From: Cellulomonas sp. NTE-D12
Lineage (GTDB): Bacteria; Actinomycetota; Actinomycetes; Actinomycetales; Cellulomonadaceae
Direction of reading: 5' to 3'
Assembly (NCBI RefSeq): GCF_027923705.1
Contig: NZ_AP026442.1
Location: 1,240,001-1,304,000, forward strand
Length of the DNA stretch: 64,000 nt
Every line of letters starts with the position of its first letter. Position 1 is the first letter of the stretch. The translations under genes were made by a program, and so were the position numbers. The notes beneath the pieces are model-generated. The model saw only the letters and a program-made list of their open reading frames with translations. It ran no database searches and was not told where the DNA came from. Positions 25,361 through 32,853 of this stretch are shown piece by piece.

Positions 25361-26788
25361 GTGCGCGTGAGCAGCGACCGTCGCGTCGGTCCGGAGCGGG
25401 TGGCGGCGCTGATGGACGGCTGTGCCGGCTCGGGCTCGGCGTACGCGGCGCTCGCCGACGGGCTGCGCTCCGCCGTGCTCGCCGGAGCGTTGCCGCCGCG
25501 CACCCGCCTGCCGGGAGAGCGCGAGCTCGCGGCCGCGCTCGGGATCTCCCGGACCACGGTGTCCACCGCCTACGACGTGCTGCGGGGCGAGGGCTACCTG
25601 GTCAGCCGGCAGGGCTCCGGCACCGTCACCGCGCTGCCCGGCGGGGTGCGACCCTCGCCCCGGTTCTCCGACCTGCCGGATGCAAACCTGCTGGACCTGA
25701 CCAAGGCGGCACCCGGTCAGCCGCCCGAGCTCGCCGCCGCGTGCGAGGCCGCCGTCGACGACCTGCGCCACGTGGCCGGTCGCGGGTACAGCTCGTTCGG
25801 CCTGCCGAGCCTGCGCGCGGCGCTCGCGGACTGGTACGACGAGCGGGGCGTGCCGACGACCAGCGAGCAGATCCTGGTCACCACCGGCGCCCAGCACGCG
25901 ATCCACCTGATCGTGGGCCTGCTCGCCGGCCGTGGGGACCGCGTGGTGGTGGAGCACCCGACCTACCCGCTGGCCATCGAGGCGGTCCGCTCCGCCGGTG
26001 CCCGGCCCGTGCCGGTGCCCGTCGGCGGAGCCGGGGTCGACGTCGAGCTGCTGCGGGCCACCGTCGCCCGGACCGACCCCCGCCTGGCCTACCTGATCCC
26101 CGACTTCCAGAACCCCACCGGGACCGTGCTGGACCCGGGCAGCCGGTCCGCGGTCCGGAGCGTGCTGGCCCGGGCCGGCGTGCCGCTCGTGGTCGACGAG
26201 GCGTTCAGCGAGCTCGCGTTCGGCGAGCCGGCGCCGTCGCTGGTGGCCGGCGACGGTCGCGCCGTGGTCGGCATCGGCTCCAGCTCCAAGGCGTACTGGG
26301 GCGGCCTCCGCGTCGGCTGGGTGCGTGCCCACCCCGAGCTCGTCGCCCGGCTCGCCGCCCGCCGGGCGAGCATGGACGTCGGCACGTCGGTGCTCGACCA
26401 GCTGGTGCTGGTTCGCCTGCTCGCCGAGCGGCACACGATCCTCGCCCGTCGTCGTGCGGACCTGCGGCGCCAGCGCGACGTGCTGCTGGGGCTGCTCGGC
26501 ACCCATCTGCCGGGCTGGAGCGCCCGGCCCCCGGCGGGCGGTCTGAGCCTGTGGGTGGACCTCGGTGCACCGGCGTCCACGGCGCTCGCGCTGCGGGGCC
26601 CGGCGTGCGGCGTCCATCTCGTGCCGGGCACGGCCTTCGGGACCGACGGCACCTTCGACGACCGGCTGCGGCTGACCTTCGGTGAGCCGGAACCCGTGCT
26701 GGTCACCGCGGTCCAGCGGATCGCGGAGGCGTGGGCGACGCTCGACCGACCGGCGCCGGCGCGGCGGCCCTGGGCGCCGGCCGTCTGA
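25361..26788 (+). CDS. MocR-type regulator (GntR HTH + aminotransferase domain)
   Basis: The product is about 475 residues. Residues ~15-80 are a GntR-type winged helix ('PPRTRLPGERELAAALGISRTTVSTAYDVL'). The rest is a fold-type I aminotransferase-like domain with 'TTGAQHAIHLIVGLLAGRGDRVVVEHPTYP', 'PDFQNPTGTVL' and the PLP lysine in GSSSKAYWGG (Lys310). Such proteins sense PLP or its adducts and regulate divergent genes. Starts at 25361 and 25367 (GTG) are both possible; earlier codons lie inside the operator. The leaderless start is consistent with tight autoregulation. Confidence 0.9.
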   Translation: MRVSSDRRVGPERVAALMDGCAGSGSAYAALADGLRSAVLAGALPPRTRLPGERELAAALGISRTTVSTAYDVLRGEGYLVSRQGSGTVTALPGGVRPSPRFSDLPDANLLDLTKAAPGQPPELAAACEAAVDDLRHVAGRGYSSFGLPSLRAALADWYDERGVPTTSEQILVTTGAQHAIHLIVGLLAGRGDRVVVEHPTYPLAIEAVRSAGARPVPVPVGGAGVDVELLRATVARTDPRLAYLIPDFQNPTGTVLDPGSRSAVRSVLARAGVPLVVDEAFSELAFGEPAPSLVAGDGRAVVGIGSSSKAYWGGLRVGWVRAHPELVARLAARRASMDVGTSVLDQLVLVRLLAERHTILARRRADLRRQRDVLLGLLGTHLPGWSARPPAGGLSLWVDLGAPASTALALRGPACGVHLVPGTAFGTDGTFDDRLRLTFGEPEPVLVTAVQRIAEAWATLDRPAPARRPWAPAV

Positions 26789-26871
26789 CGGGGCTGCCGC
26801 GCCGGACGGAGGTGCCGCACCCGAGGGCGGAGGGCGGCACGATGGGCGGGACGACGATCGGAGGTGGTCTC

Positions 26872-27429
26872 GTGGCTGCGCACCGGCGGGGTTCGCACGG
26901 ATCCGTCTGGGTCCGGTGGACGGCGCTGCTGCTGTTCGGCACCGGCTTCGGGTACGTCGAGGCGGCCGTGGTGCACTACCTCCGCCGGGTGATCGGCTAC
27001 CACGCCGGCTACGAGGTGGCCGCGCAGCACGTCTACCTCGACCTGCGGGTGATCGCCTTCGTGCAGCCGGAGCGCACCGTGCTGGTCGACCCGGTGCTCA
27101 CCCAGGTAGAGGTCGCACGGGAGGCGGCCACGCTGCTGATGCTGCTCGCAGTCGCGGTGCTCGCCGCGGACACGCTGCGGCGGCGCGTTGCCGCCTTCTT
27201 CATCGCCTTCGCGGTGTGGGACCTGACGTACTACCTGTTCCTGCGCGTGCTCGACGGCTGGCCGGCCGCGCTCACCGACCTCGACGTCTTCTTCCTCATC
27301 CCCGTGACGTGGGTCGGTCCGGTGCTGACCGCCGTGGTCGCGTCGACCGTGGTGCTGGTCGTGGCGTCGTGGGCCTACGTCGCCCACGGGGCGGGTGAGA
27401 AATCGTCAGAGCCCCTGTCCGGGACCTAG
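26872..27429 (+). CDS. Membrane protein of unknown function
   Basis: The 185-residue product has about four membrane helices: one starting at ~17 (WTALLLFGTGFGYVEAAVVHYL), two in the middle (~85-102 and ~108-128) and one near the C-terminus (~145-170). A hydrophilic loop ('YEVAAQHVYLDLRVIAFVQPERTVLVDPV') lies between helices 1 and 2. I do not recognise a family. The GTG at 26872 was chosen because GGAGGTG lies seven bases upstream. It follows the MocR gene by 83 bases and may share its transcript. Confidence 0.65.
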   Translation: MAAHRRGSHGSVWVRWTALLLFGTGFGYVEAAVVHYLRRVIGYHAGYEVAAQHVYLDLRVIAFVQPERTVLVDPVLTQVEVAREAATLLMLLAVAVLAADTLRRRVAAFFIAFAVWDLTYYLFLRVLDGWPAALTDLDVFFLIPVTWVGPVLTAVVASTVVLVVASWAYVAHGAGEKSSEPLSGT

Positions 27430-27526
27430 GTCCGGCGCAGCGGGCGCGCAGATGCCGATGTAGTGACGCTAAAGCCGGCACGGTTCCTCCGTCCTGGTCC
27501 GCTGCGGGCGTCAGAGGTGGTGCGGG

Positions 27527-28486
27527 TTGCCGGAGGGTACGGGCGGTGCGTCGCCGAGGGCGTCCGGCGTCCCCGCCGGGCTCCCCACCGGGTTGCACAC
27601 CCAGGTGCTCCGGCAGCTGTCCGAGGCGGTCTACGTCGTGGACCGCGAGCGGCGCATCCAGTACTGGAACGATGCGGCGGAGGTACTGACCGGCCGCACG
27701 GCCGCCGAGGCCGTCGGCCGCTGGTGCGGCGACGGCCTGCTCAACCACGTCGACGACGCGGGTGTCTCGATGTGCGGGCCCGGGCGGTGCCCGCTCGCGC
27801 TCACCATGCTGGACGGCGAGCCGCGCGCGTGCCGGGTGCAGCTGCACCACCGCGACGGTCATCTGGTGCCGGTGCGGGTGCGCGCGACCGCGCTGCGCGA
27901 CCTCGACGGCGAGGTGATCGGCGCCGTGGAGGTGTTCAGCGACGACTCCGAGCACCGCGCCGACCGGCAGCGCATCGACGAGCTGGACCAGACGGCGAGC
28001 CACGATGCGCTCACCGGTCTCGGCAACCGCCGGTACCTGGACCGTCAGTTGGAGCTCCGCCTGTCGGCGTGGCGCCAGGACCCGACGGCCGCCTTCGGCG
28101 TGCTGCTGCTGGACCTGGACCGGTTCAAGCAGGTGAACGACGCGCTCGGGCACCTGGCCGGCGACGAGGTGCTGCGCGCCGTCGCCGACAGCCTGCGGCT
28201 GGCCGCACCCGACGGGTGCGACCTGGCGCGCTTCGGCGGCGAGGAGTTCGTCGCCGTGGTGCCGTGCGGCGACGTCACCGGCCTCGAGGCGGTCGGGGAG
28301 CAGATGCGCGCCATGGTCGCCAGCATCCGGATGGAGCGGTTCGGCCGTGACGAGCCCGTGACGGTCTCGGGCGGTGGCGCGCTGGTGCGCTCCGACGACG
28401 TGCCGCTGTCCCTGCTGGCACGCGCCGACAGCATGTTGCTGCAGGCCAAGTGGCGGGGACGGGACCGCGTCGTCGTCCAGGCCTGA
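27527..28486 (+). CDS. PAS-GGDEF diguanylate cyclase
   Basis: The 319-residue product has a PAS domain (residues ~25-145, 'LRQLSEAVYVVDRERRIQYWNDAAEVLTG') and a GGDEF domain (~160-318) with 'HDALTGLGNRRYLDRQL', 'LLLDLDRFKQVNDALGHLAGDEVL' and the active-site motif RFGGEEF. It should make cyclic di-GMP in the cytoplasm. The RxxD inhibitory site is absent (D-G-C-D in its place). The PAS part carries Cys in MCGPGRCPLA plus nearby Cys, suggesting a redox or metal response. The start is a TTG at 27527 with GAGGTGG upstream; no better start is visible. Confidence 0.85.
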   Translation: MPEGTGGASPRASGVPAGLPTGLHTQVLRQLSEAVYVVDRERRIQYWNDAAEVLTGRTAAEAVGRWCGDGLLNHVDDAGVSMCGPGRCPLALTMLDGEPRACRVQLHHRDGHLVPVRVRATALRDLDGEVIGAVEVFSDDSEHRADRQRIDELDQTASHDALTGLGNRRYLDRQLELRLSAWRQDPTAAFGVLLLDLDRFKQVNDALGHLAGDEVLRAVADSLRLAAPDGCDLARFGGEEFVAVVPCGDVTGLEAVGEQMRAMVASIRMERFGRDEPVTVSGGGALVRSDDVPLSLLARADSMLLQAKWRGRDRVVVQA

Positions 28487-28507
28487 CGAGCGCCCGGCGG
28501 CGCGCTG

Positions 28508-29531
28508 TCAGCGCCAGCCGAGCGCCGGTGCGACGTGCGTGAGGATCGACTCGATGACGTGGGCGTTGTAGTCGACACCGAGCTGGTTGGGCACCGTCAG
28601 CAGCAGGGTGTCGGCGTCGGCGATCGCCTCGTCGCCCCGCAGCTGCTCGATCAGCACGTCCGGCTCGGCGGCGTAGCTGCGGCCGAAGATCGCGCGCGTG
28701 GTGGCGTCGATGTTGCCGATCTGGTCCTCGTCCTCCGACCCGTGCCCGAAGTACATCCGGTCCCGGTCGTCCACCAGGGCGAAGATGCTGCGGCTGACCG
28801 ACACCCGAGGTTCCCGCTCGTGGCCCGCCGCCGTCCACGCCTCGCGGAACAGCCGGATCTGGTCGGGCCTGCTGCACGTGGAACGGCTGGCCGCTCTCGT
28901 CGTTCTTCAGCGTCGAGCTCATCAGGTTCATCCCGGCCTGCGCCGCCCACTGCGCGGTGGCGTTGGACCCGGCGCCCCACCAGATCCGGTCCCGCAGGCC
29001 GGGGGAGTACGGCTCGACGCGCAGCAGGCCCGGCGGGTTGGGGAACATCGGGCTCGGGTTGGGCTGCGCGAACGCCGCGCCCTCGACGACGCGCAGGAAC
29101 GTCTCGGAACGGGCGCGCGCCATGTCGGCGTCCGTGCTGCCTTCCGGGGGCTCGTAGCCGAAGTACCGGAACCCGTCGAGCACCTGCTCGGGCGACCCCC
29201 GGCTGATGCCGAGCTGCAGCCGGCCGCCGGCGATCAGGTCGGCAGCCCCCGCGTCCTCGGCCATGTACATCGGGTTCTCGTACCGCATGTCGATCACGGC
29301 GGTGCCGATCTCGATGCGGCTGGTGCGGGCGCCGACCGCGGCGAGCAGCGGGAACGGCGAGCCGAGCTGCCGGGCGAAGTGGTGCACCCGGAAGTAGGCG
29401 CCGTCGGCGCCCAGCTCCTCGGCGGCGACGGCCAGATCGATCGACTGCAGGAGCGCGTCGGAGGCGGACCGGGTCTGGGAGGCGGGCGACGGGGTCCAGT
29501 GCCCGAAGGACAGGAAGCCGATGGTCTTCAT
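28508..29531 (-). pseudogene. LLM-class flavin-dependent oxidoreductase, frameshifted
   Basis: Two frames together cover a full luciferase-like monooxygenase. Residues 1-~223 read MKTIGFLSFGHWTPSP... through 'IDMRYENPMYMAEDAGAADLIAGGRL' and 'RIWWGAGSNATAQWAA'. The rest, in another frame, reads from IRLFREAW to the C-terminal 'PNQLGVDYNAHVIESIL'. Removing one C at 28861-28862 restores the family sequence QARQIRLFREAW and a 340-residue protein, the normal size. The cause is either a real inactivating insertion or a sequence error. The intact enzyme would use FMNH2/F420-like cofactors; the substrate is unknown. The ATG at 29531 follows the DUF5808 gene by 17 bases. Confidence 0.8.
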
Positions 29532-29548
29532 GTCCGCCTCAACGCGTC

Positions 29549-29848
29549 TCAGGCCTCGATCTTCCGCCGGACCAGCTCGACGACGCGTCCGACGTTGACC
29601 GTCCACCCGACACCGAACACCTGCGGGCTGAGCAGGTGGTCGCCCTTCGGGTCCCAGACCCGCTCCTTGAACCGAGCGACGGTCGGCGGCCGGAAGTCGT
29701 AGGGCACGAACCCGACGACCTCGCCGTGCCAGGTGCGCTGGTCCTCCGGGGTGCGCAGCTCCTTGACGACGGCTGCGGCGGCCAGGCCGAGGACGACGAG
29801 CCGTCCGATCGAGGGGCCGCGGCGGCCGTGCTCCCGGTTGCTTCCCAT
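29549..29848 (-). CDS. Small DUF5808 membrane-anchored protein
   Basis: The 99-residue product has one short hydrophobic helix (~17-30, GRLVVLGLAAAAVVKEL) and a C-terminal segment 'YDFRPPTVARFKERVWDPKGDHLLSPQVFGVGWTVNVGRVVELV'. This is the same DUF5808 pattern (WDP...P...GVGWTVN) as in the HAAS protein at 15120-16055. AAGGGAG lies five bases before the ATG. It precedes the LLM-type gene on the same strand. Its function is unknown. Confidence 0.75.
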   Translation of the reverse strand: MGSNREHGRRGPSIGRLVVLGLAAAAVVKELRTPEDQRTWHGEVVGFVPYDFRPPTVARFKERVWDPKGDHLLSPQVFGVGWTVNVGRVVELVRRKIEA

Positions 29849-30030
29849 GGTTGCTCCCTTGCGACGTCGGTGCTCCGATCCTCCACCCGTCCGCACCGGC
29901 ACGGGTGTGATCCGTGTCGCATCCTCACCGGCGGCGGCGTGTCCGGTTCCCCGACCAGCCGCCGGCACGCCACCCTCGGGCCGCGACCGTCGCCCCGCGG
30001 TCGCACGGCCTGACGAGGGATCGATCACCC
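29849..30030. other. Intergenic region between divergent genes
   Basis: These 182 bases separate the leftward DUF5808 gene from the rightward CBM48 gene. They must hold promoters for both, but I could not single out convincing boxes. The only clear signals are the two ribosome sites at its ends. Confidence 0.4.
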
Positions 30031-30312
30031 ATGCTGAAGAAGTCACGCTCCGCCAAGTCCGCCACCTGCACGCTCACCTTCGCGCTGCCCGTCGCGCAGC
30101 TCGACGGGTCGGTCAGCGTCGTCGGGACCTTCAACGACTGGACGCCGGGTGTGCACGTGCTGCGCCGGCGCTCCAACGGCACCGCCAGCGCCTCGATCAC
30201 CGTGCCGGCCGGGACCGACGTGCGGTTCCGCTACCTCGGAGAGCACGGCCGCTGGTTCGACGACGCGGACGCCGACGTGGTGACCACCGACGGCGGTCTG
30301 GTTCGCGTCTGA
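30031..30312 (+). CDS. Stand-alone CBM48/isoamylase-N domain protein
   Basis: The 93-residue product is a single early-set glycogen-binding domain (CBM48/AMPK beta type): 'VSVVGTFNDWTPGVHVLRRRSNGTASASITV' and 'VRFRYLGEHGRWFDDADAD'. Usually this domain is attached to GlgB, GlgX or AMPK beta; here nothing follows it. It may bind glycogen or alpha-glucan as an adaptor. GAGGGA precedes the ATG. It stands 53 bases before fdxA but that gene has its own operator. Confidence 0.82.
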   Translation: MLKKSRSAKSATCTLTFALPVAQLDGSVSVVGTFNDWTPGVHVLRRRSNGTASASITVPAGTDVRFRYLGEHGRWFDDADADVVTTDGGLVRV

Positions 30313-30330
30313 GGAGGCGCGTCGACAGGG

Positions 30331-30357
30331 GTTTATACAAGATCAACTTGTGTAAAC
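30331..30357. promoter_or_regulatory. 27-bp palindrome on the fdxA promoter
   Basis: GTTTATACAAG-N5-CTTGTGTAAAC has 11-bp arms with one mismatch and is a conspicuous AT-rich island. TAAACT (30353-30358) at its right end is the likely -10 box, seven bases before the fdxA ATG (leaderless). A dimeric regulator here would block transcription. The best candidate is the HTH protein encoded just after fdxA. Confidence 0.65.
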
Positions 30358-30365
30358 TCCGTCGC

Positions 30366-30716
30366 ATGACCTACGTGATCGGATCGCCTTGCGTGGACGT
30401 CAAGGACCGCGCCTGCGTGGACGAGTGCCCCGTCGACTGCATCTACGAGGGCGCTCGCACGCTGTACATCCACCCGGACGAGTGCGTGGACTGCGGCGCC
30501 TGCGAACCGGTGTGCCCCACCGAGGCGATCTACTACGAGGACGACCTGCCGGACGCGGAGCGGGCGTACCTGGCGGACAACGCGGCGTTCTTCGCCGACA
30601 CGCTGCCGGGGCGGCCCGCACCGCTCGGTTCGCCGGGCGGGGCGGGAAAGCTCGGCGCCCTCGGCGTGGACACGCCGCTCGTCGCCGGGCTGCCGACCAC
30701 CGAGCTCGGCGCCTGA
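30366..30716 (+). CDS. fdxA: 7Fe/8Fe ferredoxin, FdxA type
   Basis: The 116-residue product is an actinobacterial FdxA ferredoxin: MTYVIGSPCVDVKDRACVDECPVDCIYEG-type start with the first cluster Cys set, then CVDCGACEPVCPTEAIYYEDD with the second. It is a low-potential electron carrier for cytochromes P450 or other reductases. The C-terminal ~25 residues extend beyond the usual ~107. It is under a strong palindromic operator and is followed after 4 bases by a regulator gene. Confidence 0.93.
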   Translation: MTYVIGSPCVDVKDRACVDECPVDCIYEGARTLYIHPDECVDCGACEPVCPTEAIYYEDDLPDAERAYLADNAAFFADTLPGRPAPLGSPGGAGKLGALGVDTPLVAGLPTTELGA

Positions 30717-30720
30717 GGCC

Positions 30721-31509
30721 GTGCGGGGGGACCAGCCCGGGACCGGTGCCGACCCGGTGCGTCCGGGTGCCGGTGCACGGACGGGTGTCTCCGGCCGCCG
30801 CCTGGAGGTGCTGGCCCGGTTGCGCGCGGCGGCGCGACCGCTGGGGATCGCCGAGCTGGCTACCGCCCTGGACGTGCACCCCAACACGGTGCGGTTCCAC
30901 CTCGAGGCTCTGCTGGGGGCCGGGCTGGTGCGGCGTGCGGACAGCGTTCGGCGCGCACCTGGTCGCCCGGCGCAGCTGTTCGCCCCGGTCGCGGCCATGG
31001 ACGGCACCGGTCCGCGGCGGTACGGGCAGCTGGCCCGGGTGCTGGCCGCCGCGTTGGACGGCGTGCCGGACGGCCCCGCGCGGGCGCTCGAGCAGGGCCG
31101 GGTCTGGGGTCGGGAGGTGGCTGCGGGCGTCGACACCCCCGCGGTGTCGTCAAGCAGCCGCGGTGGGCGAGCGGAGGTCCCCGGGCGAGCCGCCGAGGTG
31201 GACCGGCTGATCGCACTGCTGGACGACCTGGACTTCGACCCCGTGGTGGTCCGCGCCTCGGACCCTGCCGGCGACCGCGTGCGGCAGCCGGGCGACGCGC
31301 CTGCCGGCGACGCGGTCCGCATCGGACTGCGGCGGTGCCCCTTCCTCGAGGTGGCCGGCGCGAGCTCCGCGGTGGTGTGCCCGGTGCACCTCGGGCTGAT
31401 GCAGGGCGCCATGGAGGTCTGGTCCGCACCGGTGACGGTGGACCGGCTGGACCCGTTCGCTCAGCCCGACCTGTGCGTGGCGCACCTGGCGGCGGTGCGG
31501 TCCGGCTGA
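30721..31509 (+). CDS. COG2345-type HTH regulator with C-terminal Cys (Fe-S sensor candidate)
   Basis: The 262-residue product has an N-terminal winged helix ('LRAAARPLGIAELATALDVHPNTVRFHLEALLGAGLV', then 'RAPGRPAQLF') of the ArsR-like COG2345 group, to which SufR belongs. The C-terminal part has Cys206 (RRCPF), Cys220 and His223 (VVCPVHLGLMQG) and Cys252 (PDLCVAH), as expected for an iron-sulfur or metal-binding sensor. The GTG start is 4 bases after the fdxA stop. I infer that it represses fdxA through the palindrome at 30331 when its cofactor is bound. Confidence 0.8.
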   Translation: MRGDQPGTGADPVRPGAGARTGVSGRRLEVLARLRAAARPLGIAELATALDVHPNTVRFHLEALLGAGLVRRADSVRRAPGRPAQLFAPVAAMDGTGPRRYGQLARVLAAALDGVPDGPARALEQGRVWGREVAAGVDTPAVSSSSRGGRAEVPGRAAEVDRLIALLDDLDFDPVVVRASDPAGDRVRQPGDAPAGDAVRIGLRRCPFLEVAGASSAVVCPVHLGLMQGAMEVWSAPVTVDRLDPFAQPDLCVAHLAAVRSG

Positions 31510-31563
31510 TGCCGGGCCGGACGGGCGCACGATGGGTCGCACCCGGACGACGAAGGAGACCTG

Positions 31564-31896
31564 ATGGACTCGACGAACCTCGAGACGCTGGCGGACGAGC
31601 TGATCGCCGCGGCGCACGCCGCCGACTCCGGCCGCGCGTCCCGCACCGTGCACGGCGGCACGGGTCACCCCCTGCGGCAGACGGTCCTCGCGCTGGTCGC
31701 CGGCCGTGCGCTGGCCGAGCACGACAGTCCCGGTGACGCGACGTTGCAGGTGGTGCGCGGCCGGATGCGGCTCACGGCGGGGGAGCTGTCCTGGGAGGGC
31801 CGTGCCGGGGAGCTCGTCACCATCCCGCCGTCCCGGCACGGGCTGACGGCGCTGGAGGACGCCGTCGCGGTGCTGACGGTGGTCGCCGCGCTCTAG
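31564..31896 (+). CDS. Small cupin-domain protein
   Basis: The 110-residue product has a cupin-like beta barrel: 'LVAGRALAEHDSPGDATLQVVRGRMRLTAGELSWEGRAGELVTIPPSRHGLTALEDAVAV', although the usual second His pattern of motif 1 is degenerate. GAAGGAGA precedes the ATG. It lies 54 bases after the COG2345 regulator on the same strand and may belong to the same operon. Its function (binding or sensing of a small molecule) is unknown. Confidence 0.75.
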   Translation: MDSTNLETLADELIAAAHAADSGRASRTVHGGTGHPLRQTVLALVAGRALAEHDSPGDATLQVVRGRMRLTAGELSWEGRAGELVTIPPSRHGLTALEDAVAVLTVVAAL

Positions 31897-31904
31897 CGGA
31901 CGCG

Positions 31905-32393
31905 TCAGCTCGCGGCGAGCAGGTCGTCGATCTGCCCGAGCGCCTGCTTCATGCCCGGCTCCATGCCCATGCCGAGCACCTTCTGCAGGTCCTCCGCGGA
32001 GTCGAACCGCGACACGATCGTCAGCAGCGTCCCCGCGTCCACCGGCTCGAGCGCCACGTTCGCGTGCGCGGTCGGCATCTCGAGGTTCGGCGTGCCTGAG
32101 TCGTCGGCGAACCCGTCGTCGAACGTCAGCGTCCGCGGCTCCTCCAGGCCGACGAACCGCCACCAGCCCCACGCCTTCTCGCCGTCGGGTCCGGTCATGT
32201 AGTAGGTGGCCCGACCACCGGGGCGGAAGTCGTGGTCGACGAAGGTGGCCGGCCACGTCGGCGGTCCCCACCACCGCTCGAGCCGGCGCGGGTCGGAGAA
32301 GACGGTCCACACCCGGGCCGGCGGCGCGGCGTACTGCGCGGTGACGGTGAGGGTGAGGGCCGTCGGGTCGGTGACGGACGTGAGCACGGTCAT
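31905..32393 (-). CDS. SRPBCC/AHSA1-domain protein
   Basis: The 162-residue product has the AHSA1 pattern: 'LTVTAQYAAPPARVWTVFSDPRRLERWWGPPTWPATFVDHDFRPGG', 'YYMTGPDGEKAWGWWRFVGLEEPRTLTFDDGF' and the C-terminal helix 'GMKQALGQIDDLLAA'. It belongs to the 'WGPP' subgroup of activator-of-Hsp90-like proteins found next to ArsR regulators. Its start overlaps the stop of the ArsR gene by four bases. It is probably repressed with it through the palindrome at 32750. Confidence 0.88.
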   Translation of the reverse strand: MTVLTSVTDPTALTLTVTAQYAAPPARVWTVFSDPRRLERWWGPPTWPATFVDHDFRPGGRATYYMTGPDGEKAWGWWRFVGLEEPRTLTFDDGFADDSGTPNLEMPTAHANVALEPVDAGTLLTIVSRFDSAEDLQKVLGMGMEPGMKQALGQIDDLLAAS

Positions 32394-32758
32394 GTGGGTC
32401 CTCCTTGGGCTGGTGGCCGGTCGGGGGTCGGCTCGGCCAGCAGGGCGTCGATGCGGTCGAGGCGCCCGTGCCAGATCTCCTGGTACTGCTCGAGGAGCCG
32501 GGCCGCGGCGCGGACCGTCTCGACGTTGCCGCGCACCAGTCGCTCGCGCCCGTGCACCTGCTTGGTGACCAGGCCCGCGCGTTCCAGCACCGCGACGTGC
32601 TTCTGGACCGCGGCGAAGCTCATCTCGTAGCGCTGCGCCAGGTTGGAGACGGACTCCTCGTGGTGCAGCACGCGCGTGACGATGTCCCGCCGGGTCCGGT
32701 CCGCCAGTGCGGCGAACATGCGGTCGACGGTGTCCGGGTCCAGAAGTTCTACAACCAT
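32390..32758 (-). CDS. ArsR-family regulator (paired with AHSA1)
   Basis: The 122-residue product is a winged-helix ArsR protein: 'FAALADRTRRDIVTRVLHHEESVSNLAQRYEMSFAAVQKHVAVLERAGLV' and the wing 'GRERLVRG'. It lacks metal-binding Cys. The ATG at 32758 has no ribosome site and lies inside an 18-bp palindrome (32750-32767), so the mRNA is probably leaderless and autorepressed. It is divergent from a second ArsR gene 96 bases away. Confidence 0.9.
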   Translation of the reverse strand: MVVELLDPDTVDRMFAALADRTRRDIVTRVLHHEESVSNLAQRYEMSFAAVQKHVAVLERAGLVTKQVHGRERLVRGNVETVRAAARLLEQYQEIWHGRLDRIDALLAEPTPDRPPAQGGPT

Positions 32759-32767
32759 CGGGTTGTA
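32750..32767. promoter_or_regulatory. ArsR operator B, over the start codon
   Basis: TACAACC-N4-GGTTGTA, perfect 7-bp arms, spans the ATG of the leftward ArsR gene. The core AAC-N6-GTT is shared with operators A2 and C. Confidence 0.65.
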
Positions 32768-32823
32768 CGTTAGCGGGCTCGCTTCCGGAAGGGAAGAGCG
32801 CGGGGCGTGCGGAGGGATTGACG

Positions 32824-32841
32824 GGAAACCATTTGGTTTCC
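32824..32841. promoter_or_regulatory. ArsR operator C
   Basis: GGAAACC-N4-GGTTTCC, perfect 7-bp arms, lies 13 bases before the GTG of the ArsR-AHSA1 fusion and so covers its promoter. Same 18-bp length and AAC-N6-GTT core as operators A2 and B but different outer triplets. Confidence 0.65.
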
Positions 32842-32853
32842 TAACCTGGCCAC

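Noticed and set aside
27430..27526. Possible c-di-GMP-I (GEMM) riboswitch before the PAS-GGDEF gene: GTGACGCTAAAGCC at about 27461-27474 resembles one conserved block.
   Set aside because: The other conserved block (GGCAAACC-type) and a clear P2/P3 pairing are missing, so the match is too partial. A covariance-model search would decide.
32750..32841. The two palindromes as a terminator pair or stem-loop RNA.
   Set aside because: They flank divergent starts, each covers its own promoter or start codon, and no T-tracts follow. Operators fit better.
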